From Neorhizobium sp. NCHU2750 (GTDB lineage: Bacteria; Pseudomonadota; Alphaproteobacteria; Rhizobiales; Rhizobiaceae): 64,000 nt of DNA. Shown piece by piece: positions 57,266-64,000 of this stretch. The stretch covers positions 3,852,001-3,916,000 of the forward strand of contig NZ_CP030827.1 in NCBI RefSeq assembly GCF_003597675.1, in the 5' to 3' direction. The position numbers were made by a program, and so were the translations under genes. Within the stretch, counting starts at the first letter, position 1. Every line of letters begins with the position of its first letter. The notes beneath the pieces were generated by a model. That model was not told the DNA's origin, ran no database searches, and worked only from the letters and a program-made list of their open reading frames with translations.

Positions 57266-58118
57266 CTCTCACCGTATAAATGCCCCGGCAGCCTTCGTGA
57301 CCGGCTGGCCGATCAAGCATTCCCGTTCGCCGATCATTCATGGTTATTGGCTGAAACACTATGGGCTTCAGGGAAGCTACGATCCCGTTGCCGTGACGCC
57401 CGAGGATTTCGCATGCTTCATCACATCCCTGAAGGAAGGCACTTCGGGTTTTGTCGGCGGAAATGTCACGATCCCCCACAAGGAGGCCGCCTGCCTTCTC
57501 GCCGACCATCTCGACGAACTGGCCAGCGAAATTGGCGCAGCCAACACGCTATGGCGCGAGGATGGAAGGATTTACGCCACCAACACGGATGGCTACGGCT
57601 TCGTGTCCAATCTCGACCATCAGGTTCCCGGCTGGGACAAGGCGGATCGGGCGGTCATCCTTGGTGCCGGCGGTGCAAGCCGGGCAGTCGTCCAGTCGGT
57701 TCGCGACCGCGGTGTGAAAGAGATTCATATCGTCAATCGCACCATGCCGCGTGCGAGGGAACTGGCAGACCGGTTCGGCAAGAGCATCCACGCCCATGGT
57801 CTACCCGCGCTGGCCGAGGTCGTGCAGGGCGCCGGCCTGTTCATCAACACAACCTCGCTCGGCATGGACGGGCTTGAATCGATCGACATCGATTTCTCGG
57901 AAATGGCCACAGGCGCACTGGTGACGGATATCGTCTATGTGCCGCTGGAGACGCCGATCCTCAGACAGGCACGGGAGCAGGGTTATGCAACCGCCGACGG
58001 TTTGGGAATGCTTTTGCATCAGGCCGTTCCTGGGTTTGAAAAATGGTTCGGCACGCGCCCCGAGGTCGATGAAACGCTACGTCAGCTTATCGTCGACGAT
58101 ATCAAGGTAGAGCCATGA
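57258..58118 (+). CDS. aroE: Shikimate dehydrogenase
   Basis: Reduces 3-dehydroshikimate to shikimate with NADPH in aromatic amino-acid synthesis. [24 protein letters not shown] is the substrate-binding start, [12 protein letters not shown] contains the catalytic lysine, and [16 protein letters not shown] is the NADP site. The C-terminus has [18 protein letters not shown]. 286 aa. ATG 57258 lies within the end of maf. Overlaps coaE by 4 bp. Part of ppsR-maf-aroE-coaE-dnaQ reading away from the origin. Confidence 0.96.
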   Translation: MPDSHRINAPAAFVTGWPIKHSRSPIIHGYWLKHYGLQGSYDPVAVTPEDFACFITSLKEGTSGFVGGNVTIPHKEAACLLADHLDELASEIGAANTLWREDGRIYATNTDGYGFVSNLDHQVPGWDKADRAVILGAGGASRAVVQSVRDRGVKEIHIVNRTMPRARELADRFGKSIHAHGLPALAEVVQGAGLFINTTSLGMDGLESIDIDFSEMATGALVTDIVYVPLETPILRQAREQGYATADGLGMLLHQAVPGFEKWFGTRPEVDETLRQLIVDDIKVEP

Positions 58119-58720
58119 TCCTGATTGGTCTGACCGGCTCCATAGGCATGGGCAAGTCGACCACGGCCGGCATGTTCAAGGCGCTCGGCATACCGGTCAA
58201 TGATTCCGATGCCGTTGTGCACGATCTCTACCGGACCGATGCGGTTGAGCCGGTCGGCTCAGCCTTTCCGGGAACGGTCCGAGACGGCGAAATCGATCGC
58301 GCCGAACTGTCGCGCCAGCTTGTCGATCGACCGGGTGGTTTCAAGCTCTTGGAATCCATCGTCCATCCTCTGGTCCGCGAGCGCGAGAGACGGTTCATCG
58401 CGGCGCAGCGTGCCGCGGGCGCCGATATTGTCGTTCTCGACATACCGCTGCTTTTCGAGACCGGGAGCGAGGATCGCGTGGACACTATTGTCGTCGTGAC
58501 CTGCGATCCACAGATACAGAGGCAGCGTGTTCTTGCCAGGCCGGGCATGAGCGAGGAAAAATTCCGGCTGATCCTCGATCGCCAGATGCCTGATTCGCAA
58601 AAGCGGGCCCGCGCAGATTTCCTGATCGACACCGGCCACGGCCTCGAAGCGGCAAAGCAGCGGGTGGAAGAGATTATCGGCCTTCTGCGGTCGGGACTAC
58701 GGAGCGAGAGAAATGCGTGA
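58115..58720 (+). CDS. coaE: Dephospho-CoA kinase
   Basis: Last step of coenzyme A synthesis. The P-loop [17 protein letters not shown] is at residues 5-21. [11 protein letters not shown] and [36 protein letters not shown] are standard CoaE motifs. 201 aa. ATG 58115 overlaps the aroE stop (ATGA) and the end overlaps dnaQ by 8 bp. Confidence 0.96.
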   Translation: MILIGLTGSIGMGKSTTAGMFKALGIPVNDSDAVVHDLYRTDAVEPVGSAFPGTVRDGEIDRAELSRQLVDRPGGFKLLESIVHPLVRERERRFIAAQRAAGADIVVLDIPLLFETGSEDRVDTIVVVTCDPQIQRQRVLARPGMSEEKFRLILDRQMPDSQKRARADFLIDTGHGLEAAKQRVEEIIGLLRSGLRSERNA

Positions 58721-59423
58721 AATCATTTTCGATACGGAAACCACCGGTCTTGAATCTAAGCAGGACAGGGTGATCGAAATCGGTGGTGTGGAACTGGTGA
58801 ACCATTTCCCCACCGGCAGGACGCTGCATCTCTATATCAATCCTGGCGACCGCAAGATTCATCCGGACGCCTTGGCTGTGCACGGCATCACCGAGGAATT
58901 CCTCAAGGACAAACCGCCATTTGCTGCGGTTGCCCAGGAGATCATAGATTTTTTCGACGGGGCGAAGTGGGTGGCGCATAACGCCAACTTCGACATGGGC
59001 TTCATCAATGCGGAGTTTGACCGGTTGGGTCTGCCGCCGGTATCCGCCGAGCATGTGGTCGATACGCTGGCTTTGGCCCGCCGCAAGCATCCGATGGGCC
59101 CGAATTCCCTCGATGCGCTCTGCCGCCGCTACGGCATCGACAACGCACACCGTACCAAGCACGGCGCGCTTCTCGACTCCGAGCTTCTCGCGGAAGTCTA
59201 TATCGAGATGAATGGCGGCCGTCAGGCCGCATTGGGCCTGGTTGGCACAGAGCAGGCTGTCGTTGAAACCGAAGCGGAAGAGGATGTGGTTGTCAGCAGC
59301 CACATTCGGCCGCGGGCATTGCCGAGCCGACTGAAGGAGGATGATCGGGCTGCCCATGCGGCGATGCTTGCCTCGATGAAGGGCAAGGCAATCTGGCAGA
59401 AATACAGGCCCGAAGACGGCTGA
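58713..59423 (+). CDS. dnaQ: DNA polymerase III epsilon subunit (proofreading exonuclease)
   Basis: The 3'-5' proofreading subunit of the replicative polymerase. The DEDDh motifs are visible: [13 protein letters not shown] (Exo I, residues 3-15), VAHNANFDMGFINAEFDRLG (Exo II) and HRTKHGALLDSELLAEVY (Exo III with the catalytic His). 236 aa; the acidic linker and the C-terminal segment after residue 180 would bind the polymerase. ATG 58713 overlaps coaE. Ends the rightward operon that starts at the origin and is followed by a strong terminator. Confidence 0.96.
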   Translation: MREIIFDTETTGLESKQDRVIEIGGVELVNHFPTGRTLHLYINPGDRKIHPDALAVHGITEEFLKDKPPFAAVAQEIIDFFDGAKWVAHNANFDMGFINAEFDRLGLPPVSAEHVVDTLALARRKHPMGPNSLDALCRRYGIDNAHRTKHGALLDSELLAEVYIEMNGGRQAALGLVGTEQAVVETEAEEDVVVSSHIRPRALPSRLKEDDRAAHAAMLASMKGKAIWQKYRPEDG

Positions 59424-59464
59424 ACCGAAGGGGCTTGATCAGCCCGCCATCGGTAGAGAACAAG

Positions 59465-59496
59465 AAAAAGCCCCGCGGTTTAGGCGGGGCTTTTTT
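59465..59496. terminator. Bidirectional intrinsic terminator between dnaQ and secB
   Basis: A perfect 12-bp stem (AAAAAGCCCCGC and its complement) with a 7-base loop and T-runs readable from both strands. It serves the convergent genes dnaQ and secB. Confidence 0.93.
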
Positions 59497-59503
59497 CGTC
59501 TTG

Positions 59504-59980
59504 TCAGCTGTTGAGCGGCTGAACCTGGGCGCGGGTCTGTTCCTCGGCCATGCGCTGAGAAAACATCTGCGCGAAATCGATCGGGTCGATCATCAGCGGC
59601 GGGAAGCCGCCATTGCGGGTCACGTCTGCGACGATCTGGCGCGCGAACGGGAACAGCAGGCGCGGGCATTCGATGAACAGAACTGGCAGCATGTGTTCCT
59701 GCGGGAAACCGGTGATGCGGAACACGCCACCATAGACGAGCTCGGTGGCGAAAACCACCTTGTCGCCATCCTTGGCTTCGGCGTTCAACGACAGAACGAC
59801 GTCGAAATCGTTTTCGGACAGCGGGTTGGCGTTGACGTTGACACCGATATTGATGTTCGGAGCCTTGTCACGCGCCTGCAAAGAGCGCGGTGCACCCGGA
59901 TTTTCGAAGGAAAGGTCCTTGGTATATTGGGCGAGAATGTTGATCGAAGGGCTCGCCGACTGCGTGTTTTCGTCTGCCAT
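59504..59980 (-). CDS. secB: Protein-export chaperone SecB
   Basis: A cytoplasmic tetrameric chaperone that keeps preproteins unfolded and hands them to Sec[18 protein letters not shown] at the N-terminus, [60 protein letters not shown] in the core are unmistakable. 158 aa. ATG 59980. Convergent with dnaQ; fxsA lies 77 bp upstream on the same strand. Confidence 0.97.
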   Translation of the reverse strand: MADENTQSASPSINILAQYTKDLSFENPGAPRSLQARDKAPNINIGVNVNANPLSENDFDVVLSLNAEAKDGDKVVFATELVYGGVFRITGFPQEHMLPVLFIECPRLLFPFARQIVADVTRNGGFPPLMIDPIDFAQMFSQRMAEEQTRAQVQPLNS

Positions 59981-60057
59981 GGAATATCCTCAGGACTTGT
60001 GCGTTGAGGCCGTCTAACATCTCGCCTATTCGCTTACAACCCGTATGGTCTTGCACG

Positions 60058-60594
60058 TCAGTCGCGATCTCGATCGATCCCTTTCGACCAGGGTGAGGAT
60101 GGCTTGCCGTTGGACGTCCGGTGAAACTCGCCTTCATCGAGATCCACGACCTTGTCTGCGCCGCCGGATGAGCCTTTCGGTGGTTCCGACCCATTGTCCG
60201 GGCCGCGCCGGCGACCGGTGCGACTGGCCGAGCCGATTATCACGATGCGCCGGCCGATGATCGTCCAGAGAAAACGCCGGACGAATGGGACGAATAGCGC
60301 GAGGCCGATGAGATCGGTCAGGAAACCGGGCAGAAGCAACAATATTCCAGCCACCACGATCATCGCGCCATCGATCAGGGAACTCGGTGGCACCTGCCCC
60401 TGCTGGCTTTGCTGGGAAAGTGTCCTCAAAAGATGAAGGCCCTGGCTGCGCATCAGGAAGGCACCGAGCAGACTGGTGAGAATGACGAGGGCCAGCGTCC
60501 ATCCGACGCCGATCACGCTGCCGACGAGAACGAAGCCGGCAATTTCGGCCAGCGGCCAGGCGAGCAATATGACAAGAGCAAAAATCGGGCGCAT
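60058..60594 (-). CDS. FxsA family membrane protein
   Basis: A 178-aa inner-membrane protein of the FxsA family, named for the E. coli protein that affects phage T7 exclusion by the F plasmid. Hydrophobic segments lie near residues 4-22 (FALVILLAWPLAEIAGFVLVG), 26-46 and 75-105 (AMIVVAGILLLLPGFLTDLIGLALFVP), the last being the family signature. The hydrophilic C-terminal tail is Gly/Arg-rich. ATG 60594. Function in rhizobia unknown. Confidence 0.88.
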   Translation of the reverse strand: MRPIFALVILLAWPLAEIAGFVLVGSVIGVGWTLALVILTSLLGAFLMRSQGLHLLRTLSQQSQQGQVPPSSLIDGAMIVVAGILLLLPGFLTDLIGLALFVPFVRRFLWTIIGRRIVIIGSASRTGRRRGPDNGSEPPKGSSGGADKVVDLDEGEFHRTSNGKPSSPWSKGIDRDRD

Positions 60595-60714
60595 GATCCA
60601 ATCATCGATGAACGGGGCAGCTTCTCGGTCTCACACCTTCTCTATTTGAAGATGCCTTAATGCAGACTATATGATGAAGAGCATTCAACTTTTAAACGGT
60701 AACCGCGGGTTAAG

Positions 60715-61419
60715 ATGGGCTCCAACGACTTCATTACACTCTTTTTCCTTGTCGCCGCTGTCCTGATTTTTCTGCAACTGCGCAGTGTTCTGGGCCGGCG
60801 GACGGGAAACGAGAAACCGCCATTCGATTCCTATAGCCCGCGGGATGTGGCTAAAAGCCCCGTGCCGGCAACGGATGACGGAAAGGTCGTGACCCTGCCG
60901 CGTCGCGATACCCCGGAAGACGACCCGCGTTTTGCCGATGCCGACGCCATGGCTCAGCCGGGCAGCGATCTCAACGAATCGCTGAAGGCGTTGATCAGGT
61001 CCGACGCCTCCTTCAACCCGAAGGAATTCTTGAACGGCGCCAAGATGGCTTATGAAATGATCGTGATGGCTTTTGCCGATGGCGATCGCAAGACGCTGAA
61101 GGGCCTTCTGTCCAAGGAAGTGTTCGACGGATTCGAGGCCGCCATCCGCGAGCGTGAAACGCGGGGCGAGGTGGTCAAGTCCACTTTCGTCGGCATCGAC
61201 AAGGCAGCGATCACCCAGGCCGGGCTCAAGCAGTCCGAGGCGCAGGTTACCGTTCGTATCGTCAGCCAGCTGATTTCCGCCACCTTCGACAAGGCCGGCA
61301 AGCTGATCGACGGTGACCAGGAAACGGTAGCCGAAGTGACCGACATCTGGACCTTTGCGCGCGATGTCCGCTCGAAGGATCCGAACTGGAAACTGATCGC
61401 CACCGAATCCGAACAATGA
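60715..61419 (+). CDS. Tim44/TimA family putative adaptor protein
   Basis: A 234-aa protein with one N-terminal membrane helix (residues 5-23, FITLFFLVAAVLIFLQLRSV), a polar linker, and a C-terminal Tim44-like domain (about residues 95-232; AYEMIVMAFADGDRKTLKGLLSKEVFDGFEAAI). It is the bacterial relative of the mitochondrial import adaptor and is thought to face the cytoplasm and bind membrane or exported proteins. ATG 60715. The stop overlaps mltA by 4 bp. The divergent gap to fxsA (120 bp) must hold its promoter. Confidence 0.9.
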   Translation: MGSNDFITLFFLVAAVLIFLQLRSVLGRRTGNEKPPFDSYSPRDVAKSPVPATDDGKVVTLPRRDTPEDDPRFADADAMAQPGSDLNESLKALIRSDASFNPKEFLNGAKMAYEMIVMAFADGDRKTLKGLLSKEVFDGFEAAIRERETRGEVVKSTFVGIDKAAITQAGLKQSEAQVTVRIVSQLISATFDKAGKLIDGDQETVAEVTDIWTFARDVRSKDPNWKLIATESEQ

Positions 61420-62537
61420 CCCCTTCGTCGCCCGGTTGCCGCCTGCATCAAGTATCCTTTGGCGATCTTCCGGGTTGGGAGAATGACGATCCGCGCCCGC
61501 TCTTTGCGGCGATGTCGCGATGTCTTGTCCATATCCGCGATGTGAAACCCTATAAGACTGGAGCACTGGGCCTCTCGTCCGAAGATCTCCAGGCGCTTCT
61601 GGAGCAAGCAGAAGCGAGCGCGCCAACCACCGCGGAGGAGGCCCGCGCCTTTTTCGAGGTAAGTTGCACGCCGTTCCGGATTGTCAGGACGGATGGCGGC
61701 CAGAGCATGGTCACCGCCTTTTACGAGCCGGAAGTCGATGTTGCCGCAAAGCCGGATGCTACCTTTGCGCACCCTTTCTATTTCCGGCCGGATGACCTGA
61801 TCGATCTAGACGACGGCAACCGGCCGGCGGATTTGGACTCCGGCTACATGTTTGGCCGAAGCGGGCCGTCAGGGATAGAGGCCTATCCCGATCGGCGGGC
61901 GATCGACGAGGGTTATCTCGCCGGACAAGGGCTGGAAATCGCCTGGGCGCGTTCGAAAGTGGACGTCTTTTTCACCCATGTCCAAGGCGCCGCAAGGCTT
62001 CGCTATCCTGACGGAACCATCCGCAGGATCACCTATGCCGCCAAGGCAGGTCATCCGTTTTCACCCATCGGCAAGCTTTTGATCGACCGGGGCGAAATCG
62101 CACGGGAAAATATCTCGATGCAGTCCATCCGCAAATGGCTTGCTGAGAATCCGGCTAAGGTTGATGAGGTCCTTTGGCATAACCGGTCCTATATCTTCTT
62201 CCGCGATGCCGATGTTTCGGACGAAAACCTTGGCCCGGTGGCGGCTGCAAAGGTGCCGCTGGTCGCCGGCCGCTCTCTCGCGGTCGACCGCCTGATCCAC
62301 ACATTCGGCTATCCGTTTTTCGTCCATTCTCAGACGCTGACACATCTTGATGGCGGCGCGCCGTTTTCACGGCTGATGCTTGCTCTCGATACGGGATCTG
62401 CCATCGTCGGCCCGAGCCGCGGCGATATCTTTACCGGCTCGGGATATGAAGCCGGCGAACTGGCGGGCACGGTCAGGAACGAGGCGGAGTTCTTTCTGCT
62501 GATGCCCAAGGCGGCAGGGCGCGGGTACGGACCATGA
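61416..62537 (+). CDS. mltA: Murein transglycosylase A
   Basis: A lytic transglycosylase with the double-psi beta-barrel fold. TAFYEPEVDVAAKPDATF (the TGYY/TAFYEP region) opens the catalytic part; DVFFTHVQGAARLRYPDG and the C-terminal RLMLALDTGSAIVGPSRGDIFTGSGYEAGELAG, with the catalytic Asp, are family motifs. No signal peptide is obvious from ATG 61416; many rhizobial copies are similar, so export is unclear. 373 aa. Overlaps its neighbours by 4 bp on each side. Confidence 0.92.
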   Translation: MTPSSPGCRLHQVSFGDLPGWENDDPRPLFAAMSRCLVHIRDVKPYKTGALGLSSEDLQALLEQAEASAPTTAEEARAFFEVSCTPFRIVRTDGGQSMVTAFYEPEVDVAAKPDATFAHPFYFRPDDLIDLDDGNRPADLDSGYMFGRSGPSGIEAYPDRRAIDEGYLAGQGLEIAWARSKVDVFFTHVQGAARLRYPDGTIRRITYAAKAGHPFSPIGKLLIDRGEIARENISMQSIRKWLAENPAKVDEVLWHNRSYIFFRDADVSDENLGPVAAAKVPLVAGRSLAVDRLIHTFGYPFFVHSQTLTHLDGGAPFSRLMLALDTGSAIVGPSRGDIFTGSGYEAGELAGTVRNEAEFFLLMPKAAGRGYGP

Positions 62538-63094
62538 GCGGCGGGCGAAAACTCAATCCGGAAGAAAGGATTCTGTGGGGCAAGGTTGCCAGGTCCACCC
62601 GCGCCTTTGCCGACCGAAAGCGCGACCTGTTGGAATTCGAGGTTGAGGAGGCTGAGAGCCTCGCCAAGGTTCAGTCTGCGCCGCCACCGAAGGAAGTTGC
62701 TGCAAGGCAGGCTCCGGAACAGATGCCGGCCACAAGGAAGGCGAGCGGTCTTCATCATCCTCTGGAACGGCCGACGCAGCGCAAGTTGGCGAAAGGCAAG
62801 CTGTCGATCGATGCGCGACTCGACCTGCACGGCATGTTCCAGTCCGAAGCGCATGATCTGCTGCTCGATTTCATTTACCGGGCACATGAGCGCGGCCTCC
62901 GCCACGTGCTCGTCATTACCGGCAAGGGCAGTTCCATGGGAAGCGACGGTGCCTTGCGCCGTGCCGTGCCCCTGTGGTTTTCCAAGGCCGAATTCCGCTT
63001 TCTGATCTCGTCCTATGAATGGGCAGCACGTCATCATGGCGGCGAGGGCGCGCTTTACGTACGGCTGTCGCGTGGCGAAAGGGCAGGGTTGTGA
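62534..63094 (+). CDS. Smr/MutS2 C-terminal domain protein
   Basis: A 186-aa protein with a charged N-terminal half (ILWGKVARSTRAFADRKRDLLEF) and a C-terminal Smr domain: IDARLDLHGMFQSEAHDLLLDFIYRAHERGLRHVLVITGKG has the LDLHG and TGKG motifs. Smr domains nick DNA or cut RNA in some proteins, including ribosome-rescue nucleases. Its target here is unknown. Joined by 4-bp overlaps to mltA before and the XRE regulator after. Confidence 0.9.
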   Translation: MSGGRKLNPEERILWGKVARSTRAFADRKRDLLEFEVEEAESLAKVQSAPPPKEVAARQAPEQMPATRKASGLHHPLERPTQRKLAKGKLSIDARLDLHGMFQSEAHDLLLDFIYRAHERGLRHVLVITGKGSSMGSDGALRRAVPLWFSKAEFRFLISSYEWAARHHGGEGALYVRLSRGERAGL

Positions 63095-63447
63095 CGCCCT
63101 TTGGCGAGGCGATGCGCGAGCTGCGGCGGCGCAAGGGCGTGACCCAGCGCGCGCTCGCCCAGGCGATCGGGGTGACGCCGGCCTATCTGTCGGCACTCGA
63201 ACACGGACGCCGCGGACGCCCGACCTTCGAGCTTCTCCAGCGCATCGCAGGCTATTTCAACATCATCTGGGACGAGGCCGAAGACCTGTTTCGCCTTGCC
63301 GATGCGTCAGACCCGCGTGTGGTAGTGGACACGGCAGGTCTTCCTCCGGAATACACCCTGTTCGCCAACGAATTGTCCAAACGGATTCGCACTTTGGCAC
63401 CGGACGTGGTAGAAGATCTCACCAAACTCTTGAAGCGCTCACAATAG
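63091..63447 (+). CDS. XRE-family helix-turn-helix regulator
   Basis: A 118-aa DNA-binding protein. The HTH is in LRRRKGVTQRALAQAIGVTPAYLSALEHGRRGRPTFELLQRIAGYF (residues about 10-55), the classic Cro/CI fold. The second half (ADASDPRVVVDTAGLPPEYTLFANELSKRIRTLAPDVVEDLTKLL) is a helical region conserved in rhizobial copies. The start is GTG 63091, overlapping the Smr stop by 4 bp; the longer frame from 63019 lies within the Smr gene and is unlikely. Its targets are unknown. Followed by gyrB. Confidence 0.88.
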   Translation: MTPFGEAMRELRRRKGVTQRALAQAIGVTPAYLSALEHGRRGRPTFELLQRIAGYFNIIWDEAEDLFRLADASDPRVVVDTAGLPPEYTLFANELSKRIRTLAPDVVEDLTKLLKRSQ

Positions 63448-63502
63448 CCGCATTTTTCTCGGAAACATCCACGGCTTTCGCAGCCATTTGGGCCTGCCCA
63501 AC

Positions 63503-63531
63503 CTTTAGGGTCAGCCCGGGATTTCCTATAT
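63503..63531 (+). promoter_or_regulatory. Candidate gyrB promoter
   Basis: CTTTAG, a 17-base spacer, and CTATAT (63526-63531). The -10 is exactly the rhizobial sigma-70 consensus (CTTGAC-N17-CTATAT); the -35 is poor. It lies 62 bp before the gyrB start. Confidence 0.4.
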
Positions 63532-63593
63532 TCGAACCGGAAACAGCGGTGATTCGCGCGTCACTGAAAAAGAACCAACCTGGAAGAAACTGA

Positions 63594-64000
63594 ATGACCG
63601 ATCTACCCGCCAGCGAAAACGGTGCGAGTGCAGAATATGGTGCCGATTCGATCAAGGTGTTGAAGGGCCTGGATGCGGTTCGCAAACGGCCCGGCATGTA
63701 TATCGGTGATACCGATGATGGTTCCGGTCTTCACCACATGGTCTATGAGGTGGTCGACAACGCCATCGACGAGGCCCTTGCCGGCCATGCCGATATCGTC
63801 ACCGTCACCCTTAATCCCGATGGCTCCGTCAGCGTGACCGATAACGGTCGCGGCATCCCGACCGACATCCACAAGGAAGAGGGCGTTTCGGCGGCCGAGG
63901 TCATCATGACCCAGCTGCATGCCGGCGGCAAGTTCGACCAGAATTCCTATAAGGTTTCGGGCGGTCTCCACGGCGTCGGCGTTTCCGTCGTCAATGCGCT
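63594..64000 (+). CDS. gyrB: DNA gyrase subunit B, N-terminal part
   Basis: The ATPase subunit of gyrase, cut by the right edge after 135 residues. The GHKL ATP site is visible: [43 protein letters not shown] (the N-box), [27 protein letters not shown] and [14 protein letters not shown] (the G-box). ATG 63594 follows GGAAG. A position 8 kb from the proposed origin fits the known clustering of gyrB near origins. Confidence 0.97.
   Translation, partial: MTDLPASENGASAEYGADSIKVLKGLDAVRKRPGMYIGDTDDGSGLHHMVYEVVDNAIDEALAGHADIVTVTLNPDGSVSVTDNGRGIPTDIHKEEGVSAAEVIMTQLHAGGKFDQNSYKVSGGLHGVGVSVVNA

Noticed and set aside
1..64000. Search for CRISPR arrays, insertion sequences, prophage, rRNA and tRNA
   Set aside because: No spaced direct repeats, transposase-like proteins, integrase genes or complete tRNA cloverleaf sequences were seen by eye; a tool-based scan was not possible.

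Overview
The window looks like chromosomal core DNA from an alphaproteobacterium of the Rhizobiaceae (Rhizobium/Agrobacterium/Neorhizobium-like). The grounds are high GC coding sequence, rhizobial gene order (nadD-rsfS-rlmH-envC-ctpA-rppH; leuD-leuB-asd; htpX-rsmB-heparinase-purH; mnmE-mnmG-rsmG-parA-parB; hemE next to a DUF299 gene; secB to gyrB), a 1.6k-residue NAD-glutamate dehydrogenase, a GAAC-N7-GAAC SOS box and DUF1013/TrcR. I see no rRNA, tRNA, insertion sequence, prophage or CRISPR array.

Layout. 0-7 kb: end of proA, NAD synthesis (nadD), ribosome silencing and 23S rRNA methylation (rsfS, rlmH), cell-wall hydrolase control (EnvC-like, CtpA, a polysaccharide-deacetylase-like protein) and rppH. 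6.7-7.6 kb: bfd-bfr iron storage. 7.7-13.6 kb: the SOS mutagenesis cassette imuA-imuB-dnaE2 (minus strand) behind a clear LexA box. 13.7-15.6 kb: small genes and a CitE-like lyase. 15.7-21 kb: leuD, leuB, a metabolite:H+ symporter-type MFS protein with an unusual extra loop, and asd. 21-29.9 kb: lytic transglycosylase, carbonic anhydrase, pdxY, the giant glutamate dehydrogenase and a UMF1-type transporter. 30-36 kb: purH, heparinase II/III-like protein, rsmB and htpX. 36-42 kb: small SDHAF4-like and nuclease genes, acsA, trcR, prpE and the PLP homeostasis protein. 42.5-46.7 kb: leuS-lptE-holA.

46.8-59.4 kb is the chromosome replication and segregation centre. parB, parA, rsmG, mnmG, mnmE, rho, hemJ and hemE all run leftward. 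ppsR, maf, aroE, coaE and dnaQ run rightward. The 411-bp gap between hemE and ppsR is where the origin lies in Caulobacter, Rickettsia and Sinorhizobium. Here it holds a perfect DnaA box, several near matches and an AT-rich segment, so I call it oriC. Two ParB-binding parS palindromes lie close by: one inside the start of rsmG, one between mnmE and mnmG.

59.5-64 kb: secB, fxsA, then a tightly overlapping rightward set (Tim44-like TimA, MltA, Smr-domain protein, XRE regulator), and the start of gyrB, cut by the window edge. Most of the window is ordinary core genome. The points of interest are the origin/parS region, the SOS cassette with its long imuA/imuB overlap, unusual start codons (bfr, rsmB, lptE), the periplasmic insert in the MFS transporter, and a few candidate operators.
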